Both the position numbers and the translations under genes were made by a program. This document shows, one piece after another, positions 8,676 to 17,644 of a stretch of DNA of 64,000 nt. The notes under the pieces were generated by a model, which saw only the letters and a program-made list of their open reading frames with translations, had not been told where the DNA came from and ran no database searches. Location: the NCBI GenBank assembly GCA_963763085.1, contig CAVXNB010000001.1, forward strand, positions 1,240,001 through 1,304,000, written 5' to 3'. This stretch comes from CAVXNB01 sp963763085 (GTDB lineage: Bacteria; Actinomycetota; Acidimicrobiia; Acidimicrobiales; Bog-793). Each line of letters begins with the position of its first letter. The stretch's first letter is position 1.

Positions 8676-9202
8676 GCCGCTGCCGGGCGGTGAAGGAGAC
8701 CTCCGCGAGGGATTGCAGCGCCTGAGCGAAGGGCCTTGAGGTACAAGACGCCGGTGCGGGTGGTCACCTCGATCATGACCATCAAGATGAACGCCGCTGC
8801 CCAGGCGTGACCCGAGGTGATGTGGTGCAGTGCGCTGAATCGAGCGACCGTGGGCTGTCCGCCGTGGCTCACCCACAGCGAGAAGGCAACTCGGGCGCCG
8901 ATGCCCAGTACCCAGAGCACGGCCGCCGCAGCTCCCGCCTTGGCGAATGCGCCCTCACCCAGGCGGCGAATGCTCGTGGCGAAACCCGCCGCGATCCCTA
9001 GCAGGGCACCCATTATGGCTAGCGAGGCCTCCAGGGCGACGTCGTTTCCGGCTGTAGGAATCGCGTGGAGGATCTGCGAGCAGAACAAGAGTGTCGCAAC
9101 GACCGGCAAAAGCAGGCGAGCGGCTGTGATCTTGTGTCCGCGGATCTGGAGAACCACGAGTCCAACGAGGGCAATGTTCATGAGGTATTCGGTAATGGTC
9201 AT
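8672..9202 (-). CDS. integral membrane protein, unknown function
   Basis: 176 residues from ATG at 9202. Roughly five hydrophobic segments are visible, with intramembrane or flanking His residues (ILHAIPTAG; ALHHITSGHAWAAAF). The His-rich fourth and fifth segments could ligate haem or metal, but the spacing is not diagnostic. The gene ends in overlap with the histidine-kinase start, so it belongs to the same transcript and may supply the signal. I do not recognise the family. Confidence 0.65.
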   Translation of the reverse strand: MTITEYLMNIALVGLVVLQIRGHKITAARLLLPVVATLLFCSQILHAIPTAGNDVALEASLAIMGALLGIAAGFATSIRRLGEGAFAKAGAAAAVLWVLGIGARVAFSLWVSHGGQPTVARFSALHHITSGHAWAAAFILMVMIEVTTRTGVLYLKALRSGAAIPRGGLLHRPAAA

Positions 9203-9295
9203 GGAGTTCAGTGTCGGAGATTCGCGGCCAGCGGGCATCGGCCTACGGGTGGATGCCCGGGTGGATTCGATCTCCACCCGGGATCCGTGGTCGAA

Positions 9296-9775
9296 CTATT
9301 GGATCGTGGACCCGCGGAGGCGCTTTCGTCGATGCCAAACGTGGAATATGAGATAGAGAACGAGAACGACACCCGACAAGAAGTGCCACCTGTCGAAGGG
9401 ACGAGGGAGCGGAAGCTGAATTGGTTCGCCGCGACTCCAGTCCAAGACTCCTGACACCAACACGTTGAGTGTGATGAACGCAAGGAGCAGGTCAGAGCCG
9501 GCAAGCCGGAGCCTTCGCTCCGCAAACGACCGAACGCGCGTGAGCTGGGTCAGCATTCGGGCGACGGTCCGCCGGCGCTGGACCAGATGCACCACGACCA
9601 GTCCGACGAACACGAGGCCGATGTCGGAATGAATCGCGTTCCGGATGTACAAGATCGTCAATGTGCCAAGCGCGCCAGCAGCCGTCAGTAGCAGTCCTAG
9701 GTGTACGAACCCGCGCCCCCAAACACGTCGCGTGCGGTGACCGTTGTCAGAGGGTTCGGTTGCAGCGCTCGTCAT
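9296..9775 (-). CDS. small four-helix membrane protein with paired histidines (cytochrome b-like)
   Basis: 159 residues from ATG at 9775. Four hydrophobic helices are visible, with His near their ends: FVHLGLLL, then HSDIGLVFVGLVVVHLVQ, then WHFLSGVVLVLYLIFHVWHRR. Histidines spaced 13 or so residues apart on facing helices are typical of membrane b-type cytochromes and DUF4405-like proteins. Haem binding is therefore a reasonable inference, not shown. It precedes the five-helix protein and the two-component genes on the same strand, separated by 93 bases. Confidence 0.65.
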   Translation of the reverse strand: MTSAATEPSDNGHRTRRVWGRGFVHLGLLLTAAGALGTLTILYIRNAIHSDIGLVFVGLVVVHLVQRRRTVARMLTQLTRVRSFAERRLRLAGSDLLLAFITLNVLVSGVLDWSRGEPIQLPLPRPFDRWHFLSGVVLVLYLIFHVWHRRKRLRGSTIQ

Positions 9776-10027
9776 TGTTTTGAGCCGGGATGCGAGAGCA
9801 TCAGACTGCCGCCGCCGAACCATCCAGACGGTCAGGGCGATGAGCAGCCCCGTTGCATGCGGGCGTCCATCGGGTCGAACAGCCCACAGCCAATACACCT
9901 CTGCACTGGCCACCTCGGCACGGCCCCGTGACCATTCGGTTTGCACCGCGCGTGCAGTCCTGAATCACGCGCGAGTGCCTCCAGCCTGCGGAGCTGGGAA
10001 TCGTTGAGAGGTTATGAATGGTTCGAG

Positions 10028-11566
10028 ATGCGTCACGCGCGCCGACAGGCATCGTCAACGACGCGTCAGACTGACAGCGTGCAAAGAGCGCTTGAGCTCC
10101 CGTCGCCGTGCGTCCTCGTGCTCGTCGGGCCGGGCGCCTCAGGTAAGTCGACATGGGCAGACGCTCAATTCCCGGCCGAGACGATCGTATCGAGCGACCG
10201 ACTGCGGGCGCTCGTCGGGTCCGGCGAGGATGATATCGCCGCGAGCGCGGACGCGTTCGCCCTGCTGGATACGATCGTCGAGCGGCGGCTCGGCCGGCGC
10301 CTGACGACGGTGATCGACACGCTCGGCCTCGACACAGTCAAGCGACGAGTATGGCTTGAGGCGGCCAGGCGATCAGGGGTGCCCTGTGTGGCGGTCACGT
10401 TCGACACCGCGCCCAGCGAGTGCCGGGAACGCAACCGTCAGCGTCCGCGGCCGATCCCGGCCGACGCCTTGGCGGCTCAGTTGCGAAAATGGCGGAGCGT
10501 CAGGGATCTAATCGAAACGGAGGGTTTCGACTCCGTCATTGGCGCCTCACCCGTTCGGATCGTCCCGAAGACATTTGAGGCTGCCAGCAAGGCGGCCGGG
10601 CGACAGGTCGAGCACCCGGTAGGGCTACGTTTCGGTCTCCATCTCGGCTCCTACACGTTCGCCGGTGGTGCTTCCGCCACTCAGGCAGCAGTGCGTCAGA
10701 TTGCGACCTCCGGTGAGGCAGCAGGTTTTCACTCGATATACGTCATGGATCATTTCCGTCAGATCCCGCAGATCGGTCGATCCTGGGAAGACTTCCTCGA
10801 GAGCTACACGACGTTGGGTTATCTCGCCGCCTGTACCGAACGTGTCCGCCTGGGAGCGCTCGTCACTGGTATCACCTACAGGAACCCCGCCCATCTCGCA
10901 AAGATCATCTCCACACTAGACATCCTGAGCGGGGGAAGAGCGCTTTGCGGGCTCGGCCTTGCGTGGCATCGCGACGAGCACATCGCCTACGGCTGGGACT
11001 TCCCGTCGACCGCTGAGCGCTACCTCATCCTGGAAGACACACTGCAGTTGCTGCCGTTGATGTGGGGTGCCGGCACGCCGTCGTACGAGGGGAAGCGGAT
11101 AACTGTGCCTGAGACACTCTGCTACCCGCGTCCACTTCAGGCCCATGTACCCATCATCATCGGCGGAGGTGGCGAGCGCCGCACACTACGACTAGCCGCC
11201 CGTTACGCAGACGCCGCCAACGTGATAGGCGACAAGGACGCGGTTCGCCGCAAGGCGGCCGTGCTACGAGCGCACGTGGAGGCCGAGGGGCGAAGCGGCC
11301 AAGACGTTGCGCTCACCCACCTGTCGACAGTTCTTGTAGGAGCCCACGACCGGCATGTCGCCGAGATGGTGGAACGCGTCCGTCCGCGGCGCAGCGATGC
11401 GGCTCGCCTGGCCGCGGCGATGAACGCTGGGACCGTCTCCGACCATGTCGGCCGCTTCAGGGAGCTGGCGGAGCTCGGTGTCCGTGAGGTGATGGTCCGA
11501 CTCCCTGATCCGCGGGACCCGGACGCAATGGAGCAGATGTCCAAGGTGATCGCTGCGTTTCGCTGA
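10028..11566 (+). CDS. fusion of P-loop kinase-like ATPase and F420-dependent LLM oxidoreductase
   Basis: 512 residues from ATG at 10028; a TTG 87 bases earlier is also in frame. The N-terminal ~165 residues are an AAA/polynucleotide-kinase-like P-loop domain: VLVLVGPGASGKSTWA (Walker A), then VSSDRLRALVG, and a Lid-like Arg-rich segment (ECRERNRQRPRP). From ~190 onward is a luciferase-like monooxygenase barrel, with VGLRFGLHLGSYTFAG, then YVMDHF, LGALVTGITYRNPAHLAK and PIIIGGGGERRTLRLAARYADAAN, as in F420-dependent oxidoreductases. Similar fusions occur in actinobacteria, but their substrate is not established to my knowledge. Possibly the kinase domain modifies a substrate that the oxidoreductase then reduces, or the reverse. 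Confidence 0.85.
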   Translation: MRHARRQASSTTRQTDSVQRALELPSPCVLVLVGPGASGKSTWADAQFPAETIVSSDRLRALVGSGEDDIAASADAFALLDTIVERRLGRRLTTVIDTLGLDTVKRRVWLEAARRSGVPCVAVTFDTAPSECRERNRQRPRPIPADALAAQLRKWRSVRDLIETEGFDSVIGASPVRIVPKTFEAASKAAGRQVEHPVGLRFGLHLGSYTFAGGASATQAAVRQIATSGEAAGFHSIYVMDHFRQIPQIGRSWEDFLESYTTLGYLAACTERVRLGALVTGITYRNPAHLAKIISTLDILSGGRALCGLGLAWHRDEHIAYGWDFPSTAERYLILEDTLQLLPLMWGAGTPSYEGKRITVPETLCYPRPLQAHVPIIIGGGGERRTLRLAARYADAANVIGDKDAVRRKAAVLRAHVEAEGRSGQDVALTHLSTVLVGAHDRHVAEMVERVRPRRSDAARLAAAMNAGTVSDHVGRFRELAELGVREVMVRLPDPRDPDAMEQMSKVIAAFR

Positions 11567-11883
11567 GACGATCCCGCGTGACAACCTGTCGATGCAAGCT
11601 TGAGTGATAGAGAATCGACAACCGATTCGGGACGAGCTGGCATCCTTCGGAGTCCGGAACTTGTTAGTTGCAGGGGGCATCCTCCAGCGCGGGGCCATGA
11701 CTTCGTTAGACGAAATGTAGACGGTCCCTCCGGGCGTTCCCGAATGTCGGACCGATCGATGCCGCGACTTTCGCTGCCAGCGGTGTGTTCATGGATCCCG
11801 AGTGCCTCCCCCAAGCCCTCAAAGGTGCCCCCGACAGGCCGGGTGACCGCGGGCGCCTTGCTTGGCATGTCAGTGTGTTGGCA
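11567..11883. other. intergenic, no gene seen
   Basis: 317 bases before the phosphotransferase gene. The downstream frame is open from 11785, but its first 33 codons look like non-coding read-through and no start has good context. No repeat or hairpin terminator was recognised. Confidence 0.4.
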
Positions 11884-12798
11884 ATGCGTGTCCATCCCGT
11901 GATCGAGGACGCCGCGAGTGTGGTGAGTGTGGTCGCCGAGTCAATCGGCCAGCCGCTGTCGCTACACAGCGAGCTGGACGTGGACGTATACCGCTTGTAT
12001 TCCTCTGACGCCGGACCTGACGGGCCCGACCTCGTCGCGCGTGTGTTCGGTCCAGGGGTCGAGCGTGCGATGGTGGATACTGCCGCGCACGTCCTGCAGA
12101 GAATGGCAGGCACCCCATTTCCTGCCGAACGCTGCACGAGTGATGATCCGGTGCTCGCGCTCGGAGAGGACCGGCATGTGCTCATCACCGAATACGTCGA
12201 GCCGTCACCAGCTCCCGGTCCAGGCTTCGTACTGGCCTGGTGCGCGGGGCTGCTCGGCCGGCTCGCCATCCGAGCTGCCAAGGACTTGCCCGCCGGCGGT
12301 GGCTGGCATCGGCTCGGCCCCACTCCCTCGCGCGAGATCGACCAGGCGCTTGCGCTCGCTGGCCACCTCGGACCTTCGGTCGCCGAACTTGTCGACACCC
12401 TGGCCGACGCCGACGACGGCGCCGGGCTGCCCGAGGCGCTGATCCACGCCGACCTCACCCCTCCCAACGCCGTCCCACAGGGCGAGCAACCCCCGGTGAT
12501 CATCGACTGGATCGGGGTGGGGCGTGGTCCGAGGATCTGGCCGCTGGCTTTCTTGCTGTACGTGGCCGGCCCCGCTGGCGCTCGCCGAGCATTGGACCGC
12601 TATGCACGCTCAGTCCCCCTGTCGGAGGAGGAACGTGCCCGGCTGCCCGCGGTCATGATTGCCCGGCCGCTGACCCTCGACCTATGGGCTGCCGCCCACG
12701 AACGCATGACCGCGCGCGAGGTAGTTACCCGTTGCCGCGCGCACCGCGCCCGTGTCGAAGCGATTACCGCGGCTCTGAACGAGGCGGTTGAAAGGTGA
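11884..12798 (+). CDS. aminoglycoside phosphotransferase-like kinase
   Basis: 304 residues from ATG at 11884; starts up to 99 bases upstream are possible. The catalytic loop is recognisable as LIHADLTPPNAV (HxD...N), followed by the metal-binding VIIDWIGVGRGPR, in the order expected for the APH/choline-kinase superfamily. The N-terminal lobe has LVARVFGPG and HVLITEYVEPSP (hinge). Such enzymes phosphorylate small alcohols, including antibiotics, homoserine, macrolides or sugars, and in this context the substrate is unknown. It is not close enough to a named resistance enzyme to claim drug resistance. Confidence 0.75.
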   Translation: MRVHPVIEDAASVVSVVAESIGQPLSLHSELDVDVYRLYSSDAGPDGPDLVARVFGPGVERAMVDTAAHVLQRMAGTPFPAERCTSDDPVLALGEDRHVLITEYVEPSPAPGPGFVLAWCAGLLGRLAIRAAKDLPAGGGWHRLGPTPSREIDQALALAGHLGPSVAELVDTLADADDGAGLPEALIHADLTPPNAVPQGEQPPVIIDWIGVGRGPRIWPLAFLLYVAGPAGARRALDRYARSVPLSEEERARLPAVMIARPLTLDLWAAAHERMTAREVVTRCRAHRARVEAITAALNEAVER

Positions 12799-12838
12799 CC
12801 CTGTGCCCTCGCCGGTCGCTGTTCGGCGTGGCAGCCCG

Positions 12839-13573
12839 TCAGAGGTTGTCGAGCTGTGCACGGATCCAGTCGCTCGACGCGGCAGCGGCGACGGTCTTGC
12901 CGTTCGCATCGACGTCACCCGGACTGGCACCGTGTTCCAGTAGCAGGGCGATGATCCGGCGCTGTTCGTCCTTGGCGGCGTCCGAGCCGGACTTGCTCTT
13001 GCCCGTGTTCTGGACAGCAAGGTGCAGTGGGGTCGAACCACTATGGTTCACCAGCCGCGGGTTTGCGCCATTTTCGATGAGGGTGCTGACAGCCTCTGAG
13101 CTGCGGTTCCGAACGGCTCGATGCAGTGCGGCTACCCCGCTCTTGTCCGTGGCGTTGGGATCCGCACCTTCTTCGATGAGATAAGTGATCACCTCGCGCT
13201 GCGCATCCCGATCCCAGTTGTCCGCACCTGGACTCCCGTCTGCGGCGTAGTGGAGCGGTTCGGCTCCCCTGCGGTTTCGAGCCCGTACGTCCGCGCCTTG
13301 CGCTACGACAAACTTGCAGAGCTCTCGATGATGCGCGGCAGCTGCGACATGCAGCGCTGTGTCGCCCGCGTACACGTAGTGACGAATCGAAGGCAGGAAG
13401 TACGTTTCAGGATCCTGGCGGGTCGCTCCGATGCGAATCGGCCAGGTGGCGAGACCAGCCGCTTCGTCTAGCCGCCGCGTAACCCCCCGGTGATCACCGG
13501 AAGAGATGGCGCCGAAGAGCGCGAGCAGCGCACCGTCGTCGGGGCTCTCGAACCGCCGACCTTCCTGCGTCAC
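12839..13573 (-). CDS. ankyrin-repeat protein
   Basis: 244 residues from GTG at 13573. It contains at least four ankyrin repeats, recognisable by GDTALHVAAAAHHRELCKFV, GAEPLHYAADG, GVAALHRAVRNRSSEAVSTL and GSTPLHLAVQN, each followed by a G-A-(D/N/S) loop. The N-terminal ~60 residues (GALLALFGAISSGDHRGVTR) form a capping repeat. There is no signal peptide or catalytic domain, so it is a cytoplasmic scaffold or binding protein. It lies 44 bases after the cardiolipin-synthase-like gene on the same strand and may be the last gene of that operon. Its partner is unknown. Confidence 0.85.
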   Translation of the reverse strand: MTQEGRRFESPDDGALLALFGAISSGDHRGVTRRLDEAAGLATWPIRIGATRQDPETYFLPSIRHYVYAGDTALHVAAAAHHRELCKFVVAQGADVRARNRRGAEPLHYAADGSPGADNWDRDAQREVITYLIEEGADPNATDKSGVAALHRAVRNRSSEAVSTLIENGANPRLVNHSGSTPLHLAVQNTGKSKSGSDAAKDEQRRIIALLLEHGASPGDVDANGKTVAAAASSDWIRAQLDNL

Positions 13574-13617
13574 CTCGCACAGATTACTAACGGGGTCTCC
13601 TGGTCTGGGACGCCAAG

Positions 13618-14877
13618 CTAGGAAATACGCCGCAGGGGAAGCACGAGCCGCTCGTTGACACGCTGGCGCCACGAGCGCGCCCGCCAGCGTCCCGGCTCGA
13701 TGCGCTGACTGCGTTTCAGGTCGAAGTCGAAGTCGATGTCGAGCGCGCCGGTGAGCTGATCATCGATGACCACGAGGTTGACCTCCTCGTCACAGCGGAG
13801 CGACCTCCGGTTGAAATTCGCCGACCCAATGGTGGCGACGATGCCGTCGACCGTCATCGTTTTTGCGTGCAGCATGGTCGGCTGATAGTTCCAGAGTTCT
13901 ACGCCGCAGTCGAGAAGTCGCTCATAGGACGCCTCAGCGGACAGCTGGACGAATCTCTTGTCGGCGTGCGGACCGGGCAGCAGCACCTGTACCTGCACGC
14001 CTCGCTCGGCGGCTTGGCAGAGCCGCTCCGTCAGCTCTTCGTCAGGCACGAAGTAGGCAGTAGTGATCCGCACCTGTCGCTGCGCCAGCTGGAGCAGGGT
14101 TCGCAACACGGCGGCGATGTCGCTCTGGCCCGTCCCTGCAGCACCGCGAACGCACTGCACGACCGCTTTTCCGGGCTTGGGCTGGTCCGGGAAACGATCG
14201 GTTGCGTCGTAGAGGCTCGAATCGGTCTCTGCCCAGTTGTCGAGAAAGGCGGCCCTCAACCCGTCGACCGCCGGTCCCGCGATTCGAAAATGCGTGTCTC
14301 GCCACTCGGTCTCGTCCCGCGCGTCGCCTTGCCACAGATCGGATATACCGACGCCTCCCGTGAACGCGACCGCCTCGTCGGTGATCAGCACCTTGCGGTG
14401 CGTCCGGTGGTTGAGGTCGCCGAAACGGAGGCGTCGCAAGGGACGGAACCAACGCACCTTTACGCCGGTGCGGTTCATGTCGTCGATGAGAGCGGGATCG
14501 ATAGGGCCTGCTCCCCACGCGTCGAGCACGAGCCGGACCCGCACCCCGGCCTTGGCCCGATCGCATAGCGCACGAGCGAACCGCGTGCCCACCTCGCCCT
14601 TCCAGTAGACGAACGTGAGGAAGTCGATGGTGTTCTCGGCTGCCGCGATGGCTTCGAGCATCGGCGGAAAGATCTCGTCGCCATTGCGGAGAACCGTGAT
14701 TTGGTTGCCCTCGGTGGCCGGCACGCCGATCACACCCTCCAGAGAGCGCCGCACGCGCTTGACAGCATCGTGCGTCACGAGAGACGGCGGCAATCGTGTA
14801 TCGAGCCAGCGGTGGCCCAAGCTGGTCGTGGTCTCGCGGTCCACAGCAGTCGTGGCCTCGCGGCCCAAGGCAGTCAT
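13618..14877 (-). CDS. phospholipase D family protein, cardiolipin synthase-like
   Basis: 419 residues from ATG at 14877, overlapping the YihY stop (ATGA). Two HKD-type motifs are visible: HRTHRKVLITDEAVAFTGG (HxK...D) in the middle and MLHAKTMTVDGIVATIGSAN (HxKxxxxD) near the C-terminus, each followed by the usual Gly-Ser/Asn segment. The N-terminal ~55 residues are soluble and no membrane helices are obvious, unlike classical bacterial Cls. The expected chemistry is phosphatidyl transfer or phosphodiester cleavage through a phospho-histidine. Its place in a lipid-phosphate operon supports cardiolipin or related synthesis. Confidence 0.85.
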   Translation of the reverse strand: MTALGREATTAVDRETTTSLGHRWLDTRLPPSLVTHDAVKRVRRSLEGVIGVPATEGNQITVLRNGDEIFPPMLEAIAAAENTIDFLTFVYWKGEVGTRFARALCDRAKAGVRVRLVLDAWGAGPIDPALIDDMNRTGVKVRWFRPLRRLRFGDLNHRTHRKVLITDEAVAFTGGVGISDLWQGDARDETEWRDTHFRIAGPAVDGLRAAFLDNWAETDSSLYDATDRFPDQPKPGKAVVQCVRGAAGTGQSDIAAVLRTLLQLAQRQVRITTAYFVPDEELTERLCQAAERGVQVQVLLPGPHADKRFVQLSAEASYERLLDCGVELWNYQPTMLHAKTMTVDGIVATIGSANFNRRSLRCDEEVNLVVIDDQLTGALDIDFDFDLKRSQRIEPGRWRARSWRQRVNERLVLPLRRIS

Positions 14878-15848
14878 GAACCCACAGCGGCGGGCACACG
14901 TCGGTCGCTGTGGTCCGGCTCGGACCCGGCTACCTTCGCGAAGTCTTGGGGAGCCGGGTCGTTCGCTCGCAGGGCCTCCAGCTGTGCGGTGACGGCGCCT
15001 CCGAAGAAGACGGCGATGCTCGAAAGCAGGCTCCACAAGAGCAACGCGACGACGCCGGCGACCGGGCCATAGGTCTTGCCGAACGAGGAACTGTACCGGT
15101 AGAAGAACCCCAAGCTGATTGTCACGGCGACCCACAGCAGGACTGCGAGGCCTGCACCGAAGGCGAGCCAGGAGAGACGGGGCTGGCGCCGACGCGGACA
15201 GAAACGGAACAGGAGCGTGATAGCACCGGCGATCAGCAGCAGGCCGAGCGGCCAGCGGAGCACCTCCCACGTGGCGCCCCAGGCGCTGTTCTTGGTCGTG
15301 CCGAAGATCTCGCGGCCGAACGCAAGACACGCGAACGCAAGCCCGGTGAGGGTGCCGGCGCTGAGCGCAAGAAGGAAAGCCAAGCCGTATTTGCGCCCGG
15401 TTGGCCGATCGCGCTCTACCCCGTAGAGGCGGTTGAGGCCCCGCTCCAGCTGGCCCATCGCCGTCGTCGCAGTGAACAGCGCACCGACCATACCGACCAG
15501 GAGGGGCAGATAGTCGTGAGCCTGAACGGTCCGGTGCGCGTGGACAACGGCGGCAGTCAGGACGCGGCCGGCCGAGCCTGGGACAGCGCGGCGCACCGTG
15601 GCAACGATCACGTTGCTGAGTGAGCCCTTGCCCAAGATGCCGGCCAGCCCGACCAGGGCGATCAGGCCCTGGACGGCAACGAGAGAGATCAGCAACGCCA
15701 TCGAGCGTGCGTGGCTGAACCCGTCCGCCACCCGCATGCGGAGGAAGGCGTCCTTGAGTAGCCGGCCTCGTCGGATGCGCCTCAGGGTCATCCAGGCATC
15801 GTCGCCGGACAGATCTCGGGTTTCTGGGACGAGGCGAGCGGTGCTCAT
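14874..15848 (-). CDS. YihY/BrkB-family membrane protein
   Basis: 324 residues from ATG at 15848, overlapping the upstream stop. Six hydrophobic segments are in the expected order, with the family's Gly/aromatic motifs: SMALLISLVAVQG, PLLVGMVGALFTATTAMGQLERGLNRLYGVE and the final FYRYSSSFGKTYGPVAGVVALLLWSL. The last of these is the hallmark F-P-x-x-x-x-Y-G-x-x-G-x-x-x-x-L-L-W-x region. Members are proposed lipid or polymer transporters; once annotated as RNase BN, which is wrong. Lying between a DAG-kinase-like and a PLD gene, a role in moving or handling phospholipids is plausible but not established. Confidence 0.9.
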   Translation of the reverse strand: MSTARLVPETRDLSGDDAWMTLRRIRRGRLLKDAFLRMRVADGFSHARSMALLISLVAVQGLIALVGLAGILGKGSLSNVIVATVRRAVPGSAGRVLTAAVVHAHRTVQAHDYLPLLVGMVGALFTATTAMGQLERGLNRLYGVERDRPTGRKYGLAFLLALSAGTLTGLAFACLAFGREIFGTTKNSAWGATWEVLRWPLGLLLIAGAITLLFRFCPRRRQPRLSWLAFGAGLAVLLWVAVTISLGFFYRYSSSFGKTYGPVAGVVALLLWSLLSSIAVFFGGAVTAQLEALRANDPAPQDFAKVAGSEPDHSDRRVPAAVGS

Positions 15849-16732
15849 GACGGCTCCGTTTCGGGAACGCAGACGGTGACGGCGCGGGGCAGAACACTCG
15901 CCCGTAGCCGTCGCTTGGGGGATCGGGCGCCCCCGTCCAGCTCGTAGGCCGTTGAATGATCGAGATCGATGCTCACCCGAGCTCCGCGGGTCATCCGCGC
16001 GAGGGGCGAACGGTCTGCACGCCCGGTCGCCAGGCGCGCGAGTACCCGGGCCCATTGCAGCGCCCCCTCCGCGGTCACCACTCCGACCTCCAGCAGGCCG
16101 TCGTCAGGACTCGCGTCCGGAAAGGCCGTGAGCCCGCCGGTCAGCGTCCCCATGTTCCCGAGGAGGATGCAGCTGGCGCGTCCCTTGAACCACGACTTGC
16201 CGTCCACGTTGATTTTCGCTTGACGGGTCGACCTGCCCGTCGCCCGAAGGCCTGTCCAAACGTACGCCAGCCGGCCGAAACGGTCCTTCAGCCCGCCGTC
16301 CGCCTCCCGCATCATGTTCGCATCGAAGCCGGCGCCGGCCATCACGGCGAACTGTTCGCCGTTGATCACTCCGACGTCGAGCTTGCGCCGGGCACCGTAG
16401 AGGCCGATGTCCACGGCCACGGTCAGTTCTTCAGGAATCCCGAGATTGGTAGCGAGCAGATTGGCGGTACCTGCCGGAAGTATGGCCATTGCGACGCCGG
16501 CGCTGGCAACGACCTCGAGGCAGCGTTGCACCGTTCCATCGCCGCCCCAGACGAAGACGAGGTCGGCACCCTGCGCTATGGCTTGGCGAGCAAATCCCGG
16601 CGCCTTGCGGCTTTTCGGCACCTGATACCAGATGGGGTCCGCGAAGCCCTTCTCGGCAAGGATCCGGCGGAGCTGGGGGAGCCCACCTCCGAGGGTCTTC
16701 CTCTCATGTGCGATGACAGCGACGGAGGTCAC
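15845..16732 (-). CDS. diacylglycerol/sphingolipid kinase-family protein
   Basis: 295 residues from GTG at 16732, which overlaps the stop of the PAP2 gene (GTGA). The catalytic domain has VFVWGGDGTVQRCLE (GGDGT nucleotide loop) and AILPAGTANLLATNLGIP (PxGTxN), both diagnostic. The second domain has FAVMAGAGFDANMM and the usual beta-sandwich end (LEVGVVTA). The reaction is ATP-dependent phosphorylation of diacylglycerol or a similar lipid alcohol. It is soluble and peripheral. The neighbouring phosphatases and PLDs make a lipid phosphorylation cycle likely. Confidence 0.93.
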   Translation of the reverse strand: MTSVAVIAHERKTLGGGLPQLRRILAEKGFADPIWYQVPKSRKAPGFARQAIAQGADLVFVWGGDGTVQRCLEVVASAGVAMAILPAGTANLLATNLGIPEELTVAVDIGLYGARRKLDVGVINGEQFAVMAGAGFDANMMREADGGLKDRFGRLAYVWTGLRATGRSTRQAKINVDGKSWFKGRASCILLGNMGTLTGGLTAFPDASPDDGLLEVGVVTAEGALQWARVLARLATGRADRSPLARMTRGARVSIDLDHSTAYELDGGARSPKRRLRASVLPRAVTVCVPETEPS

Positions 16733-17589
16733 CTCCCCACTGCCCCGACCTTGCGCCCGCGGGCAGCTTCGCCTTCGTCCCAGGGCTGCCCATGGGAAGA
16801 AAGCTCGCCCTCGCCGGGGAAAGCCGCCCCAGCGCTGCGTTTGCGCACCGCCGCCGCGTCTGCAGCCCGCAGCGCACAAGTCGCAGCCCAAAGGGCACCG
16901 ATTCCGAGCAGTATGCCGGCTATGGCATCGGTGGGATGATGATCGCCTCGATAGATGCGCGACATCGAAACGGCGACCGTAAGGCCAACGGCGACGATCC
17001 ACGCTGCGAGTCTCGGGATGAGCTTGGGTGTGGCGGTCATGACGATCACGGCGATGCCGCCGTAGACAACGAACGTCGCAGCCGAGTGCCCCGACGGCCA
17101 GCTGAAGGTCGACGGTGTAGCCCCAAGGTGCTTCACGTGCGGACGTGGTCTCGCGACAAGGTAGTTGGTGGAGAGAAAGACGCTGAACTCCACGGCCAGG
17201 CCGATGAGGAGCAGCAGCGCTCTGCGGCCCCACCGGAGCAGCAGCAAGCCACCGGTCATGATTGCGGCAACAATTGCAATGCCGGGAGCACTTGCCAACA
17301 CGGTCCCGTAGCCGCTCAAGCGATTCCAAACAGAAGTGCGATGTGCCGCGTAGTAGGCGTTGACGCTCTCGTCCCAGTGCCCGACCGCGTCGTGGGCGAG
17401 GACGTGGGTGACCAACAGGCCCATGCCGACGAGAATCGCCGTCAAGCAGAGGTACCCCGTCGTCATGACCAGAGCGATTGCCGCGCTCGGATGGCCGCGA
17501 GCGAATCGCCTCCCAATTCGTTCGGGCAACCCATGAGGCTGCGCAGACACGCCGGTCAGTCCGCCGGCTGGCCCCCCCAATTGCGTCAT
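16729..17589 (-). CDS. PAP2-family membrane phosphatase
   Basis: 286 residues from ATG at 17589. About six membrane segments carry the three PAP2 motifs: NYLVARPRPHV (KxxxxxxRP region, Lys replaced), FSWPSGHSAA (PSGH) and SRIYRGDHHPTDAIAG (SRxxxxxHxxxD). It should dephosphorylate lipid phosphates such as phosphatidate, phosphatidylglycerophosphate or undecaprenyl pyrophosphate at the membrane face. It heads a four-gene leftward lipid operon and is divergent from a second PAP2 gene 55 bases away. The C-terminal ~45 residues are hydrophilic. Motif 1 lacks the canonical Lys at the expected place, so activity needs care. Confidence 0.88.
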   Translation of the reverse strand: MTQLGGPAGGLTGVSAQPHGLPERIGRRFARGHPSAAIALVMTTGYLCLTAILVGMGLLVTHVLAHDAVGHWDESVNAYYAAHRTSVWNRLSGYGTVLASAPGIAIVAAIMTGGLLLLRWGRRALLLLIGLAVEFSVFLSTNYLVARPRPHVKHLGATPSTFSWPSGHSAATFVVYGGIAVIVMTATPKLIPRLAAWIVAVGLTVAVSMSRIYRGDHHPTDAIAGILLGIGALWAATCALRAADAAAVRKRSAGAAFPGEGELSSHGQPWDEGEAARGRKVGAVGR

Positions 17590-17644
17590 GCCCCTATTGA
17601 TTCCCCGCGGTTTGCTGACGCAAACTACGGGTAGGAGGCCACCC

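Noticed and set aside
13618..15897. A single 759-residue protein containing the PLD domain
   Set aside because: The extra N-terminal part is an out-of-frame reading of the YihY gene; ATG 14877 overlaps the YihY stop as at other joints.
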